DNA of 32,534 nucleotides from Chara braunii (taxonomy: Eukaryota; Streptophyta; Charophyceae; Charales; Characeae), in assembly GCA_003427395.1 (NCBI GenBank), contig BFEA01000119.1:3056417-3088950 (forward strand), given 5' to 3'. This document shows, piece after piece, positions 19,409 to 28,884 of this stretch. The stretch's first letter is position 1. Each line of letters starts with the position of its first letter. A program made the translations under genes and the position numbers. The notes below the pieces were generated by a model. The model was given only the letters and a program-made list of their open reading frames with translations, made no database searches and was not told the DNA's origin.

Positions 19409-20330
19409 TGCGAAAACAAGAAGAGCAGATGCTACAACAAGTGGAATGAGGAGCGGATGATAAAAAAAGTTCTAAAGTATATCCATTTAGACTTGAAGAA
19501 AAAAGTCATTGGGTTAATTAGAAGAGCAGGATCATCATGGATAAAGTTTCATAATGACATGTGGGATATATACCGGTTAGGTGAAGAAAAAATGACGGAG
19601 GACGATCTTGAGAAGATAGATCGATTCACCTATGTGTAAGTAGGGAAATTTCTGGCAAAGTATGAACGTGTTTCCCTCAAAGTTTGGATGTTGTCTGAAT
19701 ATGATAAGTGTTTTGTCTTCCTTATGAACTTTTCAAACGCAGAGGAGCGAGATCTAATTCGTGGGACAGAAGGAAGGCTAACAAAATCCGAGAGAATTTC
19801 GTACAAGAGGATTTCGATCAACACCTTTGTCATACTTTGCGTGAAGCAAAAAAAATAAAGGAGTCACGAGATTGTGAGAAAAGTGAGCATGGTAGAATGA
19901 CGGATGCTTATGCGGTTGGCACCTCTGGGGTATAAAAAGTGGACTTCAAAATGGCACTAAGGTGACAAAGTGAAATCATAAGTGGGATGAAAGGAAGACA
20001 GAGGAGCCATATATTGAGAGAAAGAAGGTGAAAACTAGAGCGAGGAATGTCGAGACTCGTACCTGTGAAAGGATAATTGATGTCCCAAGCAGAGAAAAGA
20101 AAGAAAAGCGAGTGAGTCACAAAGCAGCTGGTATAACCCTACCTCCCGCTGCATCTGATACTACAAAGGAGTGTGATGACCATGAAGCATGAAGCATCAT
20201 CAACTGCTAGTTGGACAGGGCGAACCAATAGCTAGCGGCGAGAACAATGGTCGAAAATTATATGTGGTTATTGTGGAAAAGTCGGATATACTCCTCGCAA
20301 ATGCAAGAGAGCAAAAGATACAGTCGAAGA
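19409..20330 (+). pseudogene. Decayed retrotransposon gag-like region
   Basis: The frame read from 19409 (60 codons from the ATG at 19457) is Lys/Glu/Trp-rich and resumes after one TAA (19637) for another 70 or so codons, ending in a TAA near 19857. Further frameshifts follow. At 20263-20304, in a different frame, C-x2-C-x4-Y-x4-C appears in basic context (IC, YCGKVG, KCKRAK), a CCHC zinc knuckle in which His is replaced by Tyr, a one-base change. A knuckle at the C-terminal end of an acidic/basic helical region is the arrangement of retrotransposon Gag. The region has at least one stop and a frameshift, so it is non-functional. No protease, reverse transcriptase or integrase is recognisable downstream. 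Confidence 0.5.
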
Positions 20331-20457
20331 AAGAGATGGTTTGCCCTAGATAAAGGTCAATTTTTTATCCTAATAGTTACCGTCATCTCACTTATCTCAT
20401 CTATGGCAAGAAAAAAATAGTGTCACATCATTAGTTTCAGACGACTTACAGATAGAC

Positions 20458-20771
20458 CTGTGTAGCACACCGAACATGCTCGGAGCTTTTCTGAACGTCC
20501 GAGCATGTTCGGGTGTTCGGCCGAATGCCCCCCGAACGTGTTCGGCCGAACATATTAAAAAAAAAAAAAAAAAAAAAAACTTGGTTTTTTTGTTTTGATT
20601 TTTAACTCAAGATTGATTACGAATTTGAGCCTAAGGCAAAAGTTTTTTTTTTTTTTTTTTTACATAACATTTTTTTTAGAAGTTTTTTTTTTTTTTTTTT
20701 TATACTCACGTTCGGGGGGGTTTGGCGCTCGTTCGTGTTCAGTCACGAACGTTGAACACGATGCTATACAG
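20458..20771 (+). mobile_element. Miniature hAT-like element (copy 2), complete
   Basis: A 314-bp element starting CTGTGTAGCA and ending TGCTATACAG, flanked by a perfect 8-bp duplication AGATAGAC at 20450-20457 and 20772-20779. The left arm holds CCGAACATGCTCGG, CCGAGCATGTTCGG and GTTCGGCCGAACAT, the right arm CACGTTCGG and CACGAACGTT. The core has long A and T runs and the phrase TTTTTAACTCAAG. It is inserted just beyond the gag remnant. No coding capacity. Confidence 0.9.
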
Positions 20772-20779
20772 AGATAGAC

Positions 20780-21524
20780 ATTTGAAGTGTTATGATAGTA
20801 CGAAAGACTCAGTTGCCGGACTAATAGGTGATTATCTATTTTGCATTGTCATTAAGGGTGAGTCAATGAGCTTTCGGATGATATATGGGATCCACCGTCT
20901 ATATAATTCTGATTTTGAGTGTGAATCATTACTTTTTTTTGGATTGTGCGTACGATCTGGATCTGACTATCCACTTTCTATGCTTTGTTCTAGTTTTTGG
21001 TAGGATACAAGTGAAGGGCTTTTGTGGTTAGGTTGTCCGTACATTTGACACTCAATCACCTTCACAAGAACACTTGGGATCATTTGCTGTATATTAGTCA
21101 GTTATGACATGTAAGGTATGTTATGCAAAGCCATTTGCTTTTTTTTATTGAGACTTTGATTGGTGATGGTTTGAGATTTGTGATAATTTGAAACTCGAGA
21201 TAGTTTGGATCTCTTTTGAGATCATTTTTTATATGGGTTTTGATCCCCCCAGATTGCAGATTTGTGAGCGTCCCGGTTGTCATTACCATTCTCACCATTA
21301 TGACTTTGTGAGTTTTTTTATGTCTTATTCTATTTGTGCGAGATAGCAAAAAGTTAAAGTGTAAAGGAAAATGATGGTAAATCGTGAATGACGTGTACGA
21401 ACCAAAAAGGGTTCGATGAAGTGGAAAGCGTGAGGATAAGTAAGAGATTTTGAGAGACTCAAAGAGTCCAACGATTATATTGAGAAAGAGGTCATGCCTG
21501 AGGGCGGCCTAAGTGGTTATTTTT
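20780..21524. other. No gene recognised
   Basis: AT-rich sequence between the miniature element and the next repeat array. The plus frame 20722-21003 begins inside the miniature element and is not a gene. No domain motif was found in any frame by eye. Confidence 0.4.
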
Positions 21525-22120
21525 GGAAAAAAAGATTTACTAAGAGTTTCTATCCTCCGCCAGAATTGGCAACTCCACTCTGATGGTTCTCAGCTGCAGG
21601 TGCGGGTGTCGTCTACGGCAGGGAAACCCGCCTGATTCAATTTTTCCTCATGACTGGTCTTTGGTTGTGAATCACATGTAGTTTTGTGTGCGGCAAAGAG
21701 TAAGGTAAGAATTTTTTATCCTCCGCCAGAATTGACATCTCCACTCTGATGGTTTTCAGTTGCCGATGGGGACGCCGTCTGCGGTAGGGAAACCCGCCTG
21801 ATTCTGGTACCCCTCATGGCTGACCCTTTGGTTGTGAGTCACAGATGATTTTCTGTGCGGGATAGGGTAAGGAAAGAACCGCCCGAATCTGCATCCCCGC
21901 TTAGCTTAGTCAAATAATAGTCGGTGAAGGCATCGTCTGCGAAGGGAAACCCGCCTGATTCTGGGACTCTTCGCTTAACTTGTTATGGGCTGCAAGTGGT
22001 CTAGTCTGCGGCAGTGATTTCCATGATTATAAGGAGCAAGTTTTGACTAATAGCTGGTGGGGGTGTCGTCTGCAGCAGGGAAACCCGCCTAATTCTGGGA
22101 CCCTCCACTTGACTTTAGTC
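21525..22120. repeat. Four-copy repeat with a conserved GGGAAACCC hairpin core
   Basis: The phrase GTCTGCGGCAGGGAAACCC followed by GCCTGATTCTGG recurs at 21611, 21777, 21935 and 22068 (steps 166, 158 and 133). The core GGC-A-GGG-AAA-CCC-GCC can fold as a tight hairpin. The first two units also share ATCCTCCGCCAGAATTG and TTTGGTTGTGA, and between units 1-2 and 2-3 a CACA ... TGTG hairpin. The shrinking step suggests progressive loss of the variable part with the core retained. Confidence 0.75.
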
Positions 22121-22170
22121 CGGGTTGAAACTGGCATTGTCAACAACTGTTGAATTTTGAGGAGCAAAAA

Positions 22171-22786
22171 CCATGGTTACAATCCGGACGTCCGGACCGC
22201 CATCCAAACAGTTTGGATGCAGTCCGGACTCCAGACGTCCGGTCTGGAAGGTCCGAATCCGCCAAATTTTTAGGGAAAAAAAAAAAAAAACGTTTATGGA
22301 CCCTTCCCCATTAAGGAGCCAGGCCCCCAAAATTGTTTTGGGTTTTTTTTCGGTCCGTTTATGTTTTTTTGGGGGGTCTGGACATGCTCTCTCTCTATAA
22401 TAATTTATTAGACAACCTCAAATTTTTAATTATTAATAATTAATTACCTTTTATTAGTTTTCAAATACTTTTTTTTAAGTTTTTTAATAGTTTTTAACTT
22501 TTAACTCAAGTAACCCAAGTTTGGTTAGGATCTCTGACATGATTCTGAGGTAAAAGTGGTTTGCATTGTTATTCTGCATAACATACATTTTTTTTCAGAT
22601 TTTTTAATTTTCATTTTTTTGTATGGTCCGGATATTTCCGGACTTGTGCAGATATCCGGACCGTCCGGATCCCCCCATGTCTGGAGGTCCGGAAATGTCC
22701 GAAATTTCGGACCTCCGGAAACTACCGGACACGGGTCCGGTTCCATGTCCGGAAATATCCCGGTCCGGGTCCGGCAGAGCCATGGT
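22171..22786 (+). mobile_element. Miniature element (copy 3), variant with GTCCGG motifs
   Basis: About 616 bp, with CCATGGTT at the left and GCCATGGT at the right as short inverted ends. Both arms are saturated with CCGGAC/GTCCGG motifs, in the places where copies 1 and 2 have CCGAAC/GTTCGG. The AT-rich core (TTTTAACTCAAG near 22499 through TCAGATTTTTT near 22595) aligns with the cores of copies 1 and 2, so it is the same family. The exact ends are uncertain: no convincing 8-bp duplication was found (GAGCAAAA on the left, AAAAACAT on the right). Confidence 0.65.
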
Positions 22787-23071
22787 AAAAACATTAAGTT
22801 TTTATTTGGAGGAACGATTATGAGAGCTTGCTCAGTTAGCAAAACTTATGGAAGGGATTGACAAAGTGTGTGACGAAAGTGAAGGAACCTACTTATAAAA
22901 GTAAGGTTCATGGACAAAAGACGTGGATTTCATTTGTTTTAAAGACTTAATGAATACCCCTGCCTATCTGCTTTTGCGAATAACTAAAATGAGTGGCTTG
23001 TGCGGCTTCAGCGTAACAATAAATGAGTTGTGAGGTTGGGCTTACCCATAATGGGGAGTTCGTTTGAGAAA
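22787..23071. other. No gene recognised
   Basis: Intergenic-looking sequence between copy 3 and the inverted repeat. It includes a direct-repeat partner (ATGGGGAGTTCGTTTGAG at 23051) of a phrase inside the inverted-repeat spacer. Confidence 0.4.
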
Positions 23072-23140
23072 GAATTCAAGATCTAAAAACTCACACGATG
23101 GGAAGTTCGTTTGAAAGGTGAGTTTTTAGATCTTGAATTC
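23072..23140. repeat. Perfect 23-bp inverted repeat with 23-bp spacer
   Basis: The arm at 23072-23094 starts GAATTCAAGATC and ends ACTCAC. The arm at 23118-23140 is its exact reverse complement. The spacer begins with ATGGGAAGTTCGTTTGAAA, a near copy of the phrase just left of the first arm (23051 on). A further hairpin AAACCCA/TGGGTTT follows at 23142-23164. Perfect arms of this length are young or under constraint. Confidence 0.9.
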
Positions 23141-23590
23141 TAAACCCACCATTGAGTTGGGTTTGGTTTTTCTCATAGGATGATTTGGGCGTCTGGCGCG
23201 ATGAAATATCGCTCAAAGGGATCAGGAATGGTGTAGTCTTAAGTATGACTTTGGGTGACTTTTTGTCCGTGATTATCGTTGGTGGAAAGTGACATTATCC
23301 ACTTTGTTGAATTAGAGGTTGAAATGTGTCAGTGCCTAGCCGATTATTCGGCTATTGTAGATTTCTATTTTGGTCGGGAATTAAATAATGTTTTTTACCA
23401 TTGACATTTGTCTAGTGGATCTGAGGAATTGAGGTTGGGAGTTGATATAACTTGATGACCGTTTTAGTTAAATCAGCTATGTTAGAAAGTTATTGTATAC
23501 TTTTCCTTGAGGCTATGTTTAAACGGTATTTGGTTTTTGGCGCCCGATGCGACGAGGACGTCGCTTAATAGGGTCCGGGAGGACTATCGT

Positions 23591-23618
23591 ACCAAATACC
23601 CTTACAAGGGTATTTGGT
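23591..23618. other. Long perfect palindrome
   Basis: ACCAAATACCCTT at 23591-23603, AC, then its reverse complement at 23606-23618: 13-bp arms with a 2-base loop. In the duplicate at 24373-24400 the left arm has one mismatch (ACCAAACACCCTT). Confidence 0.85.
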
Positions 23619-24147
23619 GTGCTTTCTGCAAACTCACACCGGTGCGGCCTCATTCGGTTGACGGCGCGCACGTGGGAGGAAGTTTAGGTCCTCGCCCGGG
23701 TGAGCGGCATGCGCGGGGTATCGACGGCGAGGTCCAACCATGTGAGGGGGCCTGGGTGTGCACGACATCGCAGGCCAGCGGAACGCGCGGCCCGTCGTCC
23801 CCTTACTTTTTTTGTGCCCCTCACCTTTACCCTTACTTTTTCCCCCCCTACTTTTATGTGTTACCGATGCCTTTGAGTTAAGTGACTGGTTCTGAGATTG
23901 ACGGGGGGACCTACGGGTTTGACTCGGCTATTACATTGCCGGATAAGGGTGGTTGTCGTGGCAGTGGAGGATCTTGAGCGTGCGCTTGTCTCAGTAGGCC
24001 CAGTGGGAGTCTGGTCCACGAGGAGGAAGAAGCCTAGGTGGTGGGGCTCGTTGTGGATGCACCGTTTGCATACCACCATCTACCGTGAGAGGTTTGAGTG
24101 TGAGCATGCTTGTTGGGACCTGACGGACGGACTGCACCTGGGCACAG

Positions 24148-24609
24148 GTGGCCCAGGGCACTGTTAGGCGGCCCGCGGCAATGCTGGCTGGAGAAGGCTA
24201 TTCCCTCGGAACCCTTCCCGCTCGGCCTTCAAAAGTCCCATTTGAACTTTGTTGCTACCACCAAGATCTGCACCAGAACCTGCCTCACCCAGACCCGCAT
24301 TGTCGGCTTTGCAGCAAGCCCCGCGCCTTCCGACCGTTACAACGCAAAAATTGCCATCGGGGCCGTTGTCGTACCAAACACCCTTACAAGGGTATTTGGC
24401 GTATTTTCTGCAAGTTGCACGAGTGCGGCCTCATCCGTTTATCGACGCACGAGCTGGAGGAAGTTTGGGTCCTCGCCTGGGTGAGTGGCGTGCGGGGTAT
24501 TGACAGCAAGGCGCATCCATGCGCAGCCTGGGCGTGCACGACATCGCGGACTAACAGGATGCGCGGCGTTTATTCTTATTTTTATTTATTTACTTTTTGT
24601 GTTTTCTAA
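24148..24609 (+). pseudogene. Cys-rich open segment, possibly a gene fragment
   Basis: A 153-codon open frame in the second half of which Cys and His are clustered: CRLC near residue 50, NCHRGRC near residue 68, FCKLHECG near residue 86, then PCAAWACTTS near residue 118. The spacing could form a zinc-binding module, but it matches no family that I can name. The related segment at 23589-23790 encodes a similar string only if two frameshifts are allowed (KYPYKGIW, FCKL, RGID, WVCTTS), so at least one copy is broken. The C-terminal Tyr/Phe-rich tail is translated from a T-rich run and the true end is probably earlier. Confidence 0.25.
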
Positions 24610-25203
24610 GGTCTTTAGCTTGGTAATCGGTTTCGAGGGGCGACGCTGGGACCAACGAACCTGGCTCAGTTGTTACGTCGTAGGACACGGTCGGCCATCG
24701 CGGCAGTCAAAGACCTTGACCACGTACCTTATTAGCTGGGCCGGTTTGGGTTCCTGCGTATTGGGGATGCTGGCGAAAGTTTCCCATCCCACCCGCGTTG
24801 AAGCACGGACAGAAGAGGTCAACGTGCATGGAGAGTAGAGGTGTCCGTGGTCGTGGCTTCCCTCGCTTTCCATCTAGGAAGCGCCGATAGCCTAAAACTG
24901 AAAGGGAGTTGAGTAATATTTCAAGCGCGCCCGTGGGTATGCAACCCGAGGAAGGCGAGAGTTGTTATGGGCGCACCGTCAGCTAGTGATGGTTTGCCGC
25001 GGGGTGGTTTGAGTGTGAGTATGCCCGTTGGGACCCAACAGAAGGGACTGCGCCTAGGCGCAGTTGGCTTGGGGCACTGCCGAGTGGCCCGCAGGGACAC
25101 CGGCTGCGGTGGCAGTTCCCACGGAACTGTCCCCACTCGGGATTTCAAAGTTCCCATTTGAATATTTGTTACTACCACCAAATCTGCACCAAGCCCGGTC
25201 CGC

Positions 25204-26199
25204 CTAGGCCCGCATCCAGGCCACGTAGCAGGGCTGCACCCTCGACCCTGGGATCGACTGTCCAGGTGGGAGCTTGGCCGTTGGAGGCCCGGGGGGCCGT
25301 GGACTCGGCCTTAACGAAGCAGACCTGAAGGGGGTTGTGGCGGAGCTGTGGCGGGTACTGCCAAGCCGGTCGCCGTCGGACTTGGGCATAGGGCCGAAAG
25401 GCGGATCGAATGGGAAAGTGTCGGTCCCCTCCGAAGTTTCCCTCAGGCTGGCTGGCACAGTCAGGCAGACCGCTGCGCTAAGGCACTGAGCAAGGGGGGA
25501 GCAAGGACGAGCGGAGCGGGCAGCGTTAGGCAGGTAACGGGCAAGGCGCAGCAAAAGAAGAAAGGCAGCGGGAAAGCGCAGAAGGATGGAAGAAAGCGAC
25601 GGAGTACGGAGACAGAAAAGGGGAAGTAAAGAAAAGGGTGTGGACCGGGACTTGATTCTCCACAGGATGCATGCAGACGGGGGAGAAAGCAACGATGAAC
25701 CGAGCGGGTGGACGCAGCAGGGAACGAAGGGAAAGTGAATAAAAAAGACATGCGGGGTGAAGTAACTCGCTCGTTTCTCGACGAAAACGAGCAAGGAAAG
25801 TTGTGAAGTAGAGGTTTTATGACCGGGCAAACCCGTTGGTAGCTTTAGCTTGGATAATAGGTTAGTAAAATTTGAGTTAGTAAGAAAGATTAGTGCGCGG
25901 ATATGGCCGGGGGAGGAGAAGAAGGAGGTTGAGAAACGCATATCTTGTGCGTTTCTTAATGGATTTCGACGAGGTAAAAGTTGAATTATGGTTTTCGGAT
26001 TGGGCGAATACAGTGACGACGTTGGTTTTTTGAGTAGGGTGTTAGTTTGGCCGGGGTTAATACCATAGGCTGCGCGGAGCCTGCCCGAGTATGGCAGTGA
26101 ACACTTCCGTGTTTTAACGAAAGATTCATTAAAACTTTGCCATTTGTTTTTGTAAGGGAAGCGGCAGGCGGGCAACAAAGATGGAGATTTACCTGTCAC
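25204..26199 (-). CDS. Longest open frame in the window (331 codons), doubtful
   Basis: It starts with ATG at 26199 and ends at 25204. The composition is Ser/Pro/Leu/Arg-rich with no domain, Cys/His cluster or membrane pattern that I recognise. It crosses the stem-loop modules of repeat E3, and the corresponding minus frames in E1 and E2 are broken. The right part is GC-rich, where long open frames arise by chance. I list it only because of its length; it is more likely spurious than real. Confidence 0.1.
   Translation of the reverse strand: MTGKSPSLLPACRFPYKNKWQSFNESFVKTRKCSLPYSGRLRAAYGINPGQTNTLLKKPTSSLYSPNPKTIIQLLPRRNPLRNAQDMRFSTSFFSSPGHIRALIFLTNSNFTNLLSKLKLPTGLPGHKTSTSQLSLLVFVEKRASYFTPHVFFIHFPFVPCCVHPLGSSLLSPPSACILWRIKSRSTPFSLLPLFCLRTPSLSSILLRFPAAFLLLLRLARYLPNAARSARPCSPLAQCLSAAVCLTVPASLRETSEGTDTFPFDPPFGPMPKSDGDRLGSTRHSSATTPFRSASLRPSPRPPGPPTAKLPPGQSIPGSRVQPCYVAWMRA
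25769..25792. other. Stem-loop alpha-1 of E3
   Basis: GCTCGTTT pairs with AAACGAGC (8 bp) around CTCGACGA. Same position and loop style as 6081-6110 and 31235-31264, with a different but intact stem. Confidence 0.6.
25933..25955. other. Stem-loop alpha-2 of E3
   Basis: GAAACGCA pairs with TGCGTTTC (8 bp) around TATCTTG. It is followed by TTAATGG and TTTCGACGAGG, echoing the alpha loop. Confidence 0.55.
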
Positions 26200-26570
26200 C
26201 TAGTGCATTCCTCCGCCTATCGATGGAAAACGCTCTCTCTCTCCTCCCCGTACGTACACACGACAACCCGTGCACCTGGCTATGCTCTAGCGGGAGATTC
26301 ATTAGAGGTTGCTCGTCCTAGCTACGGGGCGGGAGTAAGCTCGGTCGTCGCGTTGGAGACTTACCGGTTGGCTGATCCAGTGTTTGGCGTGTCGACGGAA
26401 GCTGCCTCCTCTCGATCCCGCTGCAGGGCACGATTGGAAGGGGGCATCGATAAGGACAAGGGAAGTAAGTCAGGGAGAAGTCGAATGCACCTACCTTGCC
26501 AAAAGCGCATCTGTGAACATGAAGGGCGACAATCTGCTACAGGGCTTGCGTAGCAGGGGCACGATCTGAG

Positions 26571-27270
26571 GAGGGGCATGCTAAGAGCTTTTTTTTTTTT
26601 GGTTCTATGGATGGTAGTGCTCGTCGCTAAGAGCGTGTTCGCTGCATTTATCCGAATGGGACTATGCGCCATGCACGCTGGTCGGCAGTTAAGACGTGGC
26701 TGCAGTTGCATGGAGACTTGACTAAGGCGGCACTTTCGATTGGCGGATAGCATGGGCGTTTTAGAGTGAGTACAACAAGGACGACGGTGTGCCGCCCATT
26801 CTGGTAACCTCTGCCGCAGTAGGAAGATTCGTACAGCCAAGATTGACAGACCGAGAGCTCTCTCTCGAATCTATGGGTGGTGGTGTTTTGGTCGTTCGTA
26901 ATAGTGAAATGTTTGTTTAACTTAGTTTCCATTCCGCTGTCAAGATTAGCAGTGTTACTTGACTCTGTTGAAAGTCGTAATGACTGAGCACTCGCAGTCA
27001 AATCATGCCCACAGCCGCCTGCACAGTTCAGAAGAAGTCTGTTGAGGTGATGTTCCTGTTGTGTGTCTGCTGCGTTTGGCTGAGTAATTGCCACAGGTGC
27101 TGCCTACGAACTGATGTGAGTATGGTCATAGCCTGGACCGCCATTGGTAGCGGGAAGTGTGATCGCATGTAGTTATTGTTGCGGCATTCGGGCGATAAAT
27201 TGTTATGGAAAGTGGATGTGGTGGACTGTGTGGGCCACTTATACATAATCGCCAAAATGGAACTCCGGCG
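26571..27270. other. No gene recognised
   Basis: Between E3 and B. The minus frames 26361-26840 (159 codons) and 26648-27094 (148 codons) overlap each other, and contain no recognisable domain. The first starts inside this stretch and runs into E3. A T-run at about 26590. Confidence 0.35.
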
Positions 27271-27328
27271 GGGGAGTTGAACCGGCGAATTCTGCATTTG
27301 GGGAGTCGAGCCGGGGCATTCTGTATTT
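27271..27328. repeat. Two 29-bp direct repeats at the left edge of B
   Basis: GGGGAGTTGAACCGGCGAAT at 27271 and GGGGAGTCGAGCCGGGGCAT at 27300, both continuing TCTGnATTT. A 29-bp step, two units. Confidence 0.85.
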
Positions 27329-27944
27329 GAAGGAGTGATCGAACGGGAGTGGGAAGATTCTTGCAGGGAGTTGGAAGGTCGCTAGAGAGTCGATAATAGT
27401 AGTTTGACTTTAGTTCGACAGGCCTGCGGCTGCGTTCTGGCTACCATTGCGGGGCCCTCAGGCGCGTCAAGGAACCAAGGCCCTCTCACGCGAGTCTGAG
27501 TGCACCCCTCTTGAATCTGAGAGACTGGATCTTCCTCATTCTGCCTTCCTAAGTCTAAATCTACTCTTGTTCTGAGAGGAAGGCGACAGGCGGGATTGCA
27601 ACCCGTAGGACCGCATCAAGACTCTGTGGGGAGTCCTCCACCCACCGATTGAGGGAGCTCTGTCGGAACCTAGACGAGGTTCTAGAGGCAGGGAACTATC
27701 AGGTATACCCCTTTCTATCTGTATGACCCCACTATACCCATGTTTGCCTACCTCCTTTGAGTTTGACTGATGTATTGCCCCTATGATTTTGCTTTCTTTC
27801 AGTACCTAATCAGACCGAATGGAAGGGATGCATGTGTGTGAAGCTTAAGTTTCTCTTTATTTTGACTGAAAGCAGACTAAGGGGTGAACTTGGGGAAGGT
27901 GGGAGGAAGGCAGATTGCATGCGTTTGACTGGGTCAACCAAAGA

Positions 27945-28592
27945 CTGGACATTGTTTCTAAGCTGAATAGCCCAGGGTTGTGTTTATTTGGCTGTTTTTT
28001 GAAGGGTCAGGCATTGTTTCTAAGCTGAATGGCCTGGTTGCTGTGTTTATTTTCTGAGGGTTTGCCTGATGTGAAGGGTTTTCCTGTTTTGTTCTGAGGG
28101 AGGATTTTTTGTTTAAGGCTGAGCATTGTTTCTAAGCGTTCTGAGGGAGGATTTTTTGTTTAAGGCTGAGCATTGTTTATAAGCTGAATGGTTTAGCCTG
28201 AAAACCCCATACATAAGTATGAACTGAGTATAAAAGAAAGTATTATATTTATATTTGCATATGAACTAGCAGTTGGACATTGTTTTCAAGCCGAATGGTC
28301 CAACGCTAAGCCATATCACTAAGAAGAGAAGGGAATTACAGAGTATAATTGGAAGTAGTCTGGGCAAGCTGGACATTGTTTCCAAGCCGAATGGTTCAGT
28401 CCCCTGCCCATATTTTCTTTTTCTTTTGAGAACAAAATCAGAAAATTATTAAATTTTGGATATTAAACAGTTCAGGGCGACTGGGGTGGCCTAGTCATAT
28501 CCCCAAAGAAGAGAAAAGTTGTTGTGCCCTGTGTTTGTGTATATTCAATGGCTAAGCTAGGCAGGTTTCCATAAGTTTGAGTGGTCTAGCTT
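27945..28592. repeat. Family of six to seven hairpins with constant loop and changing stems
   Basis: The constant loop is ATTGTTTCTAAGCTGAAT. Stems: CTGG/CCAG (27945-27975), CAGGC/GCCTG (28008-28036), AGGCTGAGC/GTTTAGCCT with two G-T pairs (28162-28199), GTTGGAC/GTCCAAC (28272-28304), CTGGAC/GTTCAG with one G-T (28369-28399, plus outer TGGGCA/TGCCCA), and AAGCTAG/CTAGCTT (28554-28592, loop decayed). Most have one unpaired G after AAT. One copy was duplicated in part at 28091-28184 (47-bp step), losing its right arm. Confidence 0.75.
28091..28184. repeat. 47-bp tandem duplication cutting through a hairpin
   Basis: GTTCTGAGGGAGGATTTTTT at 28091 recurs at 28138. Each copy runs to TTTnTAAGC in the hairpin loop. 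The first copy therefore has only a left arm, and the second (28162-28199) is complete. Confidence 0.85.
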
Positions 28593-28884
28593 TATGCCTT
28601 ATATAAGCTGGGTATAAAGGGATAAATCATTGAAAGAGTACGAACTATTGTTTGTCCAGGTTGACCTAGGGATGGTGAGGGTACTTACCTTTGTGGTTTG
28701 GCTTGCATGTGACTGAGTGAGACTACTACTTAGTTTGAGTTTTAGTTTGATAGGTAGTTGCTTTAGTTGCTCGCCACGTGCTAAAGTCTTAGGAGTTAGT
28801 TTCAATTCCTGCATTTTCTGAGCTAAGTTTATTTTTACTTAGGTCGATTTCTGCATTTTATGGGATCTTTTATTTATACTCGGT

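Larger units (their letters stand above)
23590..25210 (+). repeat. Imperfect tandem duplication, two units of about 0.8-0.9 kb
   Basis: GTACCAAATACCC at 23589 and GTACCAAACACCC at 24371 start matching stretches (palindrome, GTGCGGCCTCATnCG, GAGGAAGTTT, GTCCTCGCC, GTGCACGACATCGC). Later phrases also repeat: GGTTTGAGTGTGAGnATGC at about 24089 and 25009, and CTACCACCAA with CTGCACCA at about 24255 and 25170. The step differs along the length (781 then about 917), so units have diverged by indels. Confidence 0.7.
25640..26570. repeat. Repeat unit E, diverged copy E3
   Basis: It shares with E1/E2 the order of stem-loop modules, the phrases GTAGAGGTTTTA and AGnGCGCGGAnATGG, a CGAAAGATTCATT phrase (26119), the segment GTTGGAGACTTACCGGTTGG (26354), and a minus-strand donor cluster at 26192/26193, 26364/26365 and 26494/26495. 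Identity to E1/E2 is clearly lower than E1 to E2. It is followed at 27331 by B, as E1 is followed by A. Confidence 0.6.

Noticed and set aside
22171-22786. Clear 8-bp target duplication for miniature element copy 3
   Set aside because: Flanks GAGCAAAA and AAAAACAT do not match, so the ends remain approximate.
25204-26199. 331-codon open frame as a real gene
   Set aside because: No domain, biased composition, overlaps the stem-loop repeat E3, and the frame is not kept in E1 or E2. Listed only with very low confidence.
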